From Bacteroidota bacterium (GTDB taxonomy: Bacteria; Bacteroidota; Bacteroidia; NS11-12g; UBA955), in NCBI GenBank assembly GCA_030836345.1, contig JAURQA010000139.1:1-12152 (forward strand): 12,152 nt of DNA, given 5' to 3'. The position numbers and the translations under genes are program-made. Shown piece after piece: positions 7,343 to 12,152 of this stretch. Position 1 is the first letter of the stretch. The number at the start of each line of letters is the position of its first letter. The notes under the pieces were generated by a model. That model worked only from the letters and a program-made list of their open reading frames with translations, did not search any database and had not been told where the DNA came from.

Positions 7343-9562
7343 ATGAGGAATATGTCCTGTAGCTCTATTCCTTTACCAAAGAGTATACTTCTTGGGATTG
7401 GCTTGTTCATGGTACAATGGACCCAAGCGCAAACCGATAGTTCAGAAATTGAAAGTTTTGACGAGGTTATTATTTCCGCACAGAGACAGCCCGTTTCGCG
7501 AAGCTCCATGGCCCGACAAGTAGAAATATTGAGTAGTAAAAAGATGGCTGCCTCGCAGCCCGCCACCTTGGCCGATGCGGTTCAACTTAGCGGAAAAGCC
7601 TTTATTCAAAAAAGCCAACTGGGCGGAGGGTCGGTTGTTTTAAGAGGTTTTGAAGCCAGTAGAATTCTGCTTGTAGTGGATGGAGTGCGCATGAATAATG
7701 CGGTATATCGCGCGGGTCACCTGCAAGATATTGTTACCTTAGACCAATTTTCCGTAGATCGAGTAGAGATGCTCTTTGGCGGCGGAAGCAGCATGTATGG
7801 TAGCGATGCGCTGGGCGGAGTTATTTATGTTAAAACAAAATCTCCCTCCTTTACCGATAGTTTAGAAATTAAACCTTTTGCACATTTTAGATTTTCCAGT
7901 GCTGGAAATAACACGGCTGTGAATGCAGGGTTGACAGTAACCCATGCAAAATCGGCCTTTATTTTTAATGCCACTCTTAGTGAGTACGGCGATTTGCAAA
8001 TGGGAAGCACCGATTTTAGTGATGTACCTAATTTTGGCTATCGCTATCAATACGCAGCAACTAAAAACGGTAGAGATACTGTAATTCAAAACAACAGACC
8101 CCGAAAGCAAATCGGCTCGGGCTATCAACAAATGGATTATATGTTTAAGGGTACTTTTTTAACCCGCGGCATAAAACATGGATTTAATACCAATATGTCC
8201 TTGAGCTCTGGAATACCTAGGTACGATAGATTAAGCAATGTAACCAATGGAGTTCCAACCTTTGCCGAGTGGGAGTATGCACCGCAAAATAGATTTTGGA
8301 TTTCCTACTTTGCTGAAAAGCAAGGGGAAAAGAATTACCAAAAACTAGTAGGCGCTTTCCAAAAAACCAATGTGAGCAGAATCAATCGGAGGTTTAATAA
8401 TCCCACCCGCCAAATAACCAATGACAAGGTGAATATGTACACTCTTAATTATGATTTTAGACACCAATTAAGCAAAGTATCTCAATGGCAAACAGGTGCA
8501 GAACTGGTATTAAATACGGTAAATAGCAAAGGCTATGTAGAAAATATAGCTACGCTAGAAAAGCAACAATCCAATGCCAGGTATGCAGATTCATCGGTTT
8601 ACACTGCAGCAGCAAGTGTATACGCCGGCATTAGTGGCCATTTTCCAAAAGCTCGGCTCAGGTATAATTCCGCTTTTCGTTTAACGGCTTACCAGCTCTC
8701 CGCTGGCTTTAGTCAATACGCCCAAAAATTGCTACCAGAAAGCTCCATTGATTTTTTCAATTTTGCACCAAGTGCCGATCTTGGATTGGTTTATTTAATA
8801 CGTAAAAATTGGAATTTGAAGGCGGCGGCTCAATCGGCTTTTAGAAACCCTAATGTAGATGATGCAACCAAGCTTTTTGAGTCTAGACCCGGCATTAAAC
8901 TGGTGGTTCCTAACAATGCCATTGAACCAGAAAGAACGTATACGGCCGAGCTCTCTTCCAACATAAGTAAAAAGAGATTTAACTTTGAAATTGGAGCCTT
9001 TTCCACGGCTATTCGCAATCTAATGGTAGACCAATCGCGGGGAGATAGCCTCGTATTCCAAGGAGACACCACGCCTGTTTTTCGGATAGCAAATGCCGCT
9101 TCTGGAATAATTAGAGGAGCGTATATCAGCGCCCAATGTCAGTTTTTAAACCATTGGTATTTGGATGCTAGCATTACCTTTACTAAAGGGCGATTTAAAG
9201 CAGATGGAAACTCCTTTTTTGAGCCTTTGGATCATATTCCACCCACCTTTGGCCGAGTAGGAGTAAAATATAAAAAGAAGGGGTTTGATATTCAGGCATT
9301 TGTTATTTTTAACGGAATAAAAGCCAATTCGGAATACAGCAGCAGCGGCGAGGACAATTTAGATGATACCCAATTTGGAACACCTAGTGGCTTTACTCCG
9401 ACCTGGCAAACCTACCACCTAAGTGCTCATAGCAGCGTATCAGAGAATGTAGATTTTTGGATAGGTATTGATAATATAATGGACCTAAATTACCGCCCAT
9501 TTGCTAGTGGCATTAATGCGGCAGGAAGGAATCTTTCGGTTACCTTGAGGTATGCCTTTTAA
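7343..9562 (+). CDS. TonB-dependent outer-membrane receptor (haem/transferrin-receptor type)
   Basis: 739-residue 22-strand outer-membrane transporter powered by TonB-ExbBD. Signal peptide with hydrophobic core ILLGIGLFMVQW, predicted cut after Ala29 (TQA). A TonB-box-like DEVIISAQR (40-48) is followed by a plug domain: LADAVQLSGKAFIQKS, GGGSVVLRGFEASRILLVVDG (94-114), RMNNAVYRAGHLQDI and YGSDALGGVIYVKTKS (152-167). These plug motifs resemble the haemoglobin/transferrin/lactoferrin receptor group. The rest is alternating aromatic beta-barrel, ending NLSVTLRYAF with the terminal Phe recognised by BAM. No N-terminal carboxypeptidase-like domain and no SusD partner, so a metal or haem ligand is likelier than glycan (inference). 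The ATG at 7343 (or 7352) is preferred to a TTG at 7289 inside the helicase gene. Confidence 0.9.
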   Translation: MRNMSCSSIPLPKSILLGIGLFMVQWTQAQTDSSEIESFDEVIISAQRQPVSRSSMARQVEILSSKKMAASQPATLADAVQLSGKAFIQKSQLGGGSVVLRGFEASRILLVVDGVRMNNAVYRAGHLQDIVTLDQFSVDRVEMLFGGGSSMYGSDALGGVIYVKTKSPSFTDSLEIKPFAHFRFSSAGNNTAVNAGLTVTHAKSAFIFNATLSEYGDLQMGSTDFSDVPNFGYRYQYAATKNGRDTVIQNNRPRKQIGSGYQQMDYMFKGTFLTRGIKHGFNTNMSLSSGIPRYDRLSNVTNGVPTFAEWEYAPQNRFWISYFAEKQGEKNYQKLVGAFQKTNVSRINRRFNNPTRQITNDKVNMYTLNYDFRHQLSKVSQWQTGAELVLNTVNSKGYVENIATLEKQQSNARYADSSVYTAAASVYAGISGHFPKARLRYNSAFRLTAYQLSAGFSQYAQKLLPESSIDFFNFAPSADLGLVYLIRKNWNLKAAAQSAFRNPNVDDATKLFESRPGIKLVVPNNAIEPERTYTAELSSNISKKRFNFEIGAFSTAIRNLMVDQSRGDSLVFQGDTTPVFRIANAASGIIRGAYISAQCQFLNHWYLDASITFTKGRFKADGNSFFEPLDHIPPTFGRVGVKYKKKGFDIQAFVIFNGIKANSEYSSSGEDNLDDTQFGTPSGFTPTWQTYHLSAHSSVSENVDFWIGIDNIMDLNYRPFASGINAAGRNLSVTLRYAF

Positions 9563-9692
9563 GAAAAACCGATATCCGGAGCGTATCTCCATCAATTTAA
9601 AAAGCAGTTCTCTGCTTTAGTTTGAGCTAAAACTGCTGTTAAAACATAAAATTAGGCCAAATCCTAGCACTGATTTTATTAAAACATAAGTA

Positions 9693-9723
9693 TTGGTAGA
9701 CATCTAAAAAGCAATTATATTTG
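9693..9723 (+). promoter_or_regulatory. Promoter of the tRNA pair
   Basis: TTG (9693-9695), a 20-nt spacer and TATATTTG (9716-9723), a near-perfect Bacteroidota housekeeping promoter. The tRNA-Ala gene begins 11 nt after the -7 box, leaving a leader of only a few bases. Confidence 0.8.
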
Positions 9724-9734
9724 CACCCTTGCAA

Positions 9735-9808
9735 GGGGGATTAGCTCAGTTGGCTAGAGTACTTGCATGGCATGCAAGGGGTCATCGGTTCGAATCCGAT
9801 ATCCTCCA
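9735..9808 (+). tRNA. tRNA-Ala (anticodon GGC)
   Basis: A full cloverleaf can be drawn. Acceptor GGGGGAT pairs with ATCCTCC, with a G-U wobble exactly at position 3-70, the identity mark of tRNA-Ala. The D-arm is GCTC/GAGT, the anticodon stem CTTGC/GCAAG with loop ATGGCAT (GGC at 9769-9771), and the T-arm ATCGG/CCGAT with loop TTCGAAT. Discriminator A at 9808. The CCA end is not encoded (CA only), so it must be added enzymatically. Confidence 0.95.
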
Positions 9809-9814
9809 CAAGCC

Positions 9815-9888
9815 GGGCCTATAGCTCAGTTGGTTAGAGCACCTGACTCATAATCAGGTGGTCCTTGGTTCGAGTCCAAGTGGGCCCA
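9815..9888 (+). tRNA. tRNA-Ile2 (anticodon CAT, lysidine-modified; reads AUA)
   Basis: Acceptor GGGCCTA pairs with TGGGCCC (one wobble), D-arm GCTC/GAGC, anticodon stem CCTGA/TCAGG with loop CTCATAA (CAT at 9849-9851), T-arm CTTGG/CCAAG with loop TTCGAGT, discriminator A. A CAT anticodon could mean Met, but the GACTCATAATC context and the acceptor sequence are those of the minor isoleucine tRNA whose C34 is changed to lysidine by TilS. It lies 6 nt behind tRNA-Ala in the same transcript. CCA is not encoded. Confidence 0.9.
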
Positions 9889-9890
9889 CT

Positions 9891-9928
9891 CAATAAACCC
9901 TTTAATACAAAGGGTTTTATTGTTTTTT
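9891..9928 (+). terminator. Rho-independent terminator after the tRNA pair
   Basis: Long hairpin, CAATAAA-CCCTTT (9891-9903) against AAAGGG-TTTTATTG (9909-9922), with one unpaired T and a 5-nt loop, followed by TTTTTT. It starts 2 nt after the tRNA-Ile2 discriminator base. Confidence 0.9.
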
Positions 9929-10202
9929 GACAGTAGGTTAGAACATATCAAATATAATAAAACTATTTGAATATGGCATTAAATTGTATGAATATGGCAG
10001 TTATTAGACAGTTAAAAAGCCAAAAAAATCCGAACTACTTTTCTTATTCACCACCCCCGTACTCTTTAAAATATGGGCTTCTTATTTGAAGGCTTTGCTC
10101 AGAACGGGTATACAACCCAATGGCTTACTGTCAGTAATTAGGAATAAGGACATAAAAAAGCTCCCACTATCAAGGGGTACACTAAATGTCAGTTGAAATT
10201 TC
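9929..10202. other. Intergenic region between the tRNA terminator and the repeat array
   Basis: No credible gene. It contains a short direct repeat (TGAATATGGCA twice, about 9968-9998), then a C5 run at 10054-10058 that begins the 88-nt array repeat, and at 10154-10180 AAAAAAG-CTCCC...GGGG, a degraded version of the minus-strand terminator seen clearly at 11123-11149. The repeat here has the layout of an upstream region (C run and adjacent sequence as at 12057-12152), but no signal-peptide gene lies to its left. A 38-codon frame at 9973-10089 runs into the repeat and has no support. Confidence 0.6.
10060..10147 (-). repeat. Array intergenic repeat, copy 1
   Basis: All 88 nt are identical to 12065-12152, 2005 nt away. 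It contains GGGTATACAACCC and the 13-nt perfect dyad TTACTGTCAGTAA at 10125-10137. Identical non-coding sequence beside diverged coding sequence implies recent duplication, gene conversion or selection on the DNA itself. Orientation is given relative to the genes of the array. Confidence 0.95.
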
Positions 10203-11027
10203 TCAAAAAGTTAAACAATCAAATGCCATATTACCTTGAGTCTCTTGCTCTGTGGTTCTTAACCAACAACAATGTATTTTCCCATCTTTAAATTCTCGAT
10301 AATTCTTAACAAAGTCATCGATATAATTAGCATTAAAGTTAGAAATAACTTTGTTTGGGAAGGAATTACCAAACTCACTTTTCAAATAGCTAATAATAGT
10401 TGCTCCATAAGTAGGCTCAGATTCTCCTTCCACCGCACACCATTGTCTAAGTTCCTCCCGTATCAATTTTCCTTTGTTATTGAAATACACACAATAAAAA
10501 CTGCCACAATCGCCACAAGCACTAGCACCAACACTAATTTTTGCTACTTTACCATTTTTGTGAAATCTCATAACTGCACCTTCCTCATTATTGTTTTCTT
10601 TTGTGAGAAAAACTTCTTTTTTATATTTTGAGTATTCAAGACATAATGAATCTAACTTCAAATATTCCTTTATATTAATATCTGACTCAGTATTTGAAAC
10701 TCCTTTTACAAAATTTACTATGATTTTACCCAATGAATCAATATTCAACTTCTTGTTTTCAATCTCAATCTTTAAATTATTAATTTTTAGTGCATCCCTT
10801 TTTTCATTACTAAGTTTTGATTGCCTTTCACTTGAAAGGGCTAATCTAAAACTATCAAGCCTGCTGTTTAACTTAATACTATTCTCATTACTCAGCTTTA
10901 TTTCTTTTGAAAGGGCTAATCTAAAACTATCAACCCTGCTATTAAGCGTGATAATTTGTTTCTTTTTAGACTGAGCATAAACCACAGTATTAGCCAAAGC
11001 AAATACCAAGAACAACATCTTTTTCAT
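10203..11027 (-). CDS. Secreted coiled-coil protein, array paralogue 1
   Basis: 274 residues, no recognised family. The signal peptide MKKMLFLVFALANTVVYA is cut after Ala18, so it is periplasmic, secreted or surface-exposed. Residues 28-52 are a 25-residue repeat unit (LNSRVDSFRLALS, then KEIKLSNENSIK), followed by a second, diverging copy and a charged helical stalk to about 105. Twenty-five residues fit two heptads plus an eleven-residue step, a plausible coiled coil. The C-terminal domain (about 145-274) has short beta-like segments (AVMRFHKNGKVAKISVGA, VYFNNKGKLIREELRQW) and seven cysteines (171, 174, 179, 197, 253, 254, 271), suggesting disulfides. Residues 1-65 and the upstream region nearly match the neighbour at 11259-12035; the rest does not. 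A minus-strand TATATTTG box lies 4 nt before the ATG. AT-rich compared with the core genes. Confidence 0.85.
   Translation of the reverse strand: MKKMLFLVFALANTVVYAQSKKKQIITLNSRVDSFRLALSKEIKLSNENSIKLNSRLDSFRLALSSERQSKLSNEKRDALKINNLKIEIENKKLNIDSLGKIIVNFVKGVSNTESDINIKEYLKLDSLCLEYSKYKKEVFLTKENNNEEGAVMRFHKNGKVAKISVGASACGDCGSFYCVYFNNKGKLIREELRQWCAVEGESEPTYGATIISYLKSEFGNSFPNKVISNFNANYIDDFVKNYREFKDGKIHCCWLRTTEQETQGNMAFDCLTF
10852..10948 (-). repeat. 75-nt coding repeat in array paralogue 1
   Basis: The unit begins CTATCAA on the plus strand at 10852 and again at 10927, exactly 75 nt apart. One full copy, the start of a second, and a diverged partial copy at about 10812-10851 are visible. It encodes the 25-residue stalk unit and differs in copy number from paralogue 2. 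Confidence 0.85.
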
Positions 11028-11031
11028 ACCA

Positions 11032-11039
11032 CAAATATA
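11032..11039 (-). promoter_or_regulatory. -7 promoter box of array paralogue 1
   Basis: On the minus strand TATATTTG lies 4 nt before the ATG, matching TAnnTTTG exactly. No TTG at the -33 distance is seen. The geometry predicts a leaderless or nearly leaderless mRNA. The same box and gap recur before paralogue 2. Confidence 0.55.
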
Positions 11040-11043
11040 TAGA

Positions 11044-11074
11044 TTTTACCCAAAAATGTTTGGGGTGGGTAAAA
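11044..11074. repeat. Hairpin upstream of array paralogue 1
   Basis: TTTTACCC (11044-11051) and GGGTAAAA (11067-11074) are perfect 8-bp arms, and inside them CCCAAA/TTTGGG with loop AATG forms a second stem. The structure sits directly upstream of the -7 box of paralogue 1 and is absent at the same place before paralogue 2, where a G7 tract is found instead. Confidence 0.6.
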
Positions 11075-11089
11075 TAGGTTCAGATATAT

Positions 11090-11113
11090 AACCCAATGGC
11101 TTACTGTCAGTAA
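11090..11113 (-). repeat. Array intergenic repeat, copy 2 (24-nt core only)
   Basis: These 24 nt are identical to the core of copies 1 and 3, including the dyad TTACTGTCAGTAA at 11101-11113. Flanking sequence to the left (TCAGATATATAACCC) is a loose match to TCAGAACGGGTATACAACCC in the other copies; the rest has diverged. Confidence 0.85.
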
Positions 11114-11122
11114 ATCGGGTAT

Positions 11123-11149
11123 AAAAAAGCCCCTGACGATTTAGGGGCT
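11123..11149 (-). terminator. Rho-independent terminator of array paralogue 2
   Basis: Read on the minus strand, a perfect 7-bp stem (AGCCCCT at 11143-11149 and AGGGGCT at 11128-11134) with an 8-nt loop is followed by six T. It lies about 110 nt behind the stop of the gene at 11259, after the decayed fragment, so the fragment is within the transcribed unit. Confidence 0.85.
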
Positions 11150-11184
11150 AAAATCTTGGTTGATAATTAAGAAATTTAAAAAAT

Positions 11185-11250
11185 AAGGCAACTTGAGCTC
11201 TTAGCTCTGCAGTTCTCACCTAACAATAATGTTTGCCCATCTCAGAGTCC
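11185..11250 (-). pseudogene. Decayed copy of the 3' end of an array gene
   Basis: The plus strand at 11192-11242 aligns with 10235-10287, the region coding for IHCCWLRTTEQETQ in paralogue 1, matching at about 43 of some 55 aligned positions counted by eye, with small gaps. In the nearest reading frames it has stop codons and frameshifts (one reads MGKHYC, stop, VRTAE). It begins almost directly after the stop codon of paralogue 2. Best reading: the old C-terminal end of this gene, displaced when a new C-terminal part was acquired. Confidence 0.7.
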
Positions 11251-11258
11251 TCAGAGCG

Positions 11259-12035
11259 CTATTCACAATCACCTTCGCAGCGCATTAATTCCCAATGGGA
11301 GTAATTTTTATACGTTTTTGTCCAAACATCCCTATCTATTACACCCCCTAAAAAGAAATGCTGAGTTATGCTCACCTCATCAATAGTATTACTTTTAAGA
11401 GAATAGGTTCTACAACTACCTGAAGAAGTTGTTATATACACAGCATCTTCCGCACGATTGAACTTAGCGTTTCCAAAATCATCAAAAACTGCAATAACAG
11501 AATTCCCATAAAGCAACTGTATTTTATAGTCAGCAATGAAAGGTATTACTGCTGCCGGAGATTCTCTTTTATTACTCATTATAAAATTAAATCTAAAATC
11601 TGAGGCCTTGGTGATATTATTACTTTCCGCCTTTAGTGAATCAATTATTAGCTCTTTCTTTTTAAGTTCATTATCTAATTCAACAATTTTATCATAGGCG
11701 GAGTAAGAATAGTTTTTGAAATAAACTAAACTGTCCGAATAGTTTTTTAGCATTGAATTAAGTGAGCTAAGATTGTCATATAAACTATCAACCTTGCTAT
11801 TTAACTTAATACTGTTCTCATTACTCAGCTTTATCTCATTCGACAGAGCTAACCTAAAACTATCAACCTTGCTGTTTAACTTAATACTATTCTCATTGCT
11901 TAGCTTTATTTCTTTTGAAAGGGCTAATCTAAAACTATCAACTCTGTTATTAAGCGTAATAATTTGTTTCTTTTTTGACTGAGCATAAACCACAGTATTA
12001 GCCATTGCAAATACCAAGAATAACATCTTTTTCAT
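11259..12035 (-). CDS. Secreted coiled-coil protein, array paralogue 2
   Basis: 258 residues, no recognised family. The signal peptide MKKMLFLVFAMANTVVYA differs by one residue from paralogue 1. Stalk: two full 25-residue units (28-52, 53-77; core VDSFRLALS and EIKLSNENSIK) and a partial third (78 on), then an Asp/Ser/Lys-rich helix to about 140 (DKIVELDNELKKKELIIDSLKAE). The C-terminal domain (145-258) is beta-like (YKIQLLYGNSVIAVFDDFGN, AVYITTSSGSCRTYSL) with three cysteines (208, 253, 257) and the end MRCEGDCE; it shares nothing obvious with the C-terminal domain of paralogue 1. Start ATG at 12035. A minus-strand promoter box, AT-dinucleotide tract and G7 tract lie just upstream. Possible roles are adhesin, surface decoy or effector; none can be shown. 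Confidence 0.85.
   Translation of the reverse strand: MKKMLFLVFAMANTVVYAQSKKKQIITLNNRVDSFRLALSKEIKLSNENSIKLNSKVDSFRLALSNEIKLSNENSIKLNSKVDSLYDNLSSLNSMLKNYSDSLVYFKNYSYSAYDKIVELDNELKKKELIIDSLKAESNNITKASDFRFNFIMSNKRESPAAVIPFIADYKIQLLYGNSVIAVFDDFGNAKFNRAEDAVYITTSSGSCRTYSLKSNTIDEVSITQHFFLGGVIDRDVWTKTYKNYSHWELMRCEGDCE
11785..11956 (-). repeat. 75-nt coding tandem repeat in array paralogue 2
   Basis: Copies start at 11785, 11860 and 11935 (each beginning CTATCAAC on the plus strand), exactly 75 nt apart; the third is partial. The period is a multiple of three, so gain or loss of units changes stalk length without breaking the frame. Confidence 0.92.
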
Positions 12036-12039
12036 ACCA

Positions 12040-12063
12040 CAAATATATATATATTACCCCCCC
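12040..12063 (-). promoter_or_regulatory. Promoter region of array paralogue 2 with simple-sequence tracts
   Basis: On the minus strand, G7 (12057-12063), then an AT-dinucleotide tract (12043-12054) merging into TATATTTG (12040-12047), 4 nt before the ATG. Both tracts are longer than their counterparts at the other sites (C5 at 10054-10058; a shorter ATATATA at 11035-11041). Slippage here would change promoter spacing or the box itself. Confidence 0.5.
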
Positions 12064-12064
12064 A

Positions 12065-12152
12065 TACTCTTTAAAATATGGGCTTCTTATTTGAAGGCTT
12101 TGCTCAGAACGGGTATACAACCCAATGGCTTACTGTCAGTAATTAGGAATAA
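12065..12152 (-). repeat. Array intergenic repeat, copy 3, cut by window edge
   Basis: Identical to 10060-10147 over all 88 nt, including the dyad at 12130-12142. Since copy 1 lies behind the stop of paralogue 1, copy 3 probably lies behind the stop of a further array gene just beyond the window. Confidence 0.93.

Noticed and set aside
9603..9637. Hairpin AGCAGTT...AACTGCT behind the TonB receptor gene, considered as its terminator
   Set aside because: Only a 7-bp stem with a long loop and no T-tract after it; an inner TTTAG/CTAAA stem competes. Not convincing.
9639..9689. TTAAAACATAA occurring twice, 40 nt apart, before the tRNA promoter
   Set aside because: Short and AT-rich; two copies in such a background can arise by chance, and neither is at a promoter position.
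9973..10089. 38-codon frame starting MALNCMNMAVIRQLK and running into the array repeat
   Set aside because: It has no ribosome site, no promoter box at a sensible distance, and its second half is just the non-coding repeat read in one frame.
10591..10974. Plus-strand frames opposite the array genes (also 11773-11982) with repeated LFNLILFSLLSFISF-like segments
   Set aside because: The apparent hydrophobic repeats are the reverse reading of the 75-nt stalk repeat; no promoter or start signal supports them.
10203..12035. Toxin and immunity pair
   Set aside because: Both genes encode the same signal peptide and stalk, and neither C-terminal part shows a nuclease or other toxin motif that I can recognise. 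Displacement of C-terminal ends resembles such loci, but there is no direct evidence of toxicity.
10054..12152. CRISPR array or integron cassette array
   Set aside because: The spacing is about 1 kb with full genes between repeats, no short regular spacers, no attC-like structure, no integrase or Cas gene in the window; the genes carry their own promoter-like boxes.

Overview
The window is a piece of a Bacteroidota chromosome, most likely Flavobacteriales. The evidence is promoter boxes of the TAnnTTTG type, two tandem Skp/OmpH genes, a YciO-type Sua5-like protein, ParE with the EGDSASGS motif, a TonB-dependent receptor of the haem/transferrin-receptor type, and near absence of Shine-Dalgarno sites. 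Positions 1-9928 are ordinary core genome. Positions 9929-12152 are an AT-rich accessory patch.

Layout: the 3' part of rnpA overlaps yidD (1-469). Next is a two-gene skp/ompH operon with a clear terminator (629-1787), then a PIG-V-like membrane mannosyltransferase (1793-2863) that converges with and overlaps the minus-strand topoisomerase IV subunit B gene (2852-4735). Divergent from parE is a tight plus-strand run: a TPR-like lipoprotein, a YciO/Sua5-family protein, a Pif1/RecD-like SF1 helicase and, after a short gap, a large TonB-dependent receptor (4899-9562). Two tRNA genes, Ala(GGC) and Ile2(CAT), follow with their own promoter and terminator (9693-9928).

The most unusual part is 10054-12152. 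It holds two minus-strand genes with nearly identical promoter boxes, signal peptides and the start of a coiled-coil stalk built from a 75-nt repeat, but unrelated C-terminal halves. They are separated by intergenic repeats, one of which is identical over 88 nt at 10060-10147 and 12065-12152, and all three carry a 13-nt palindrome. Behind the stop codon of the second gene lies a decayed copy of the 3' end of the first. This looks like a repeat-bounded array of secreted or periplasmic coiled-coil proteins whose C-terminal parts are exchanged, and it runs off the right edge. Its function is unknown.

A second oddity is the helicase gene at about 6022. Its conserved N-terminus, including the Walker A motif, lies in an open frame with no ATG, GTG or TTG start. 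The best candidate start is a GTA codon inside a GTAG overlap with the stop codon of the preceding gene.
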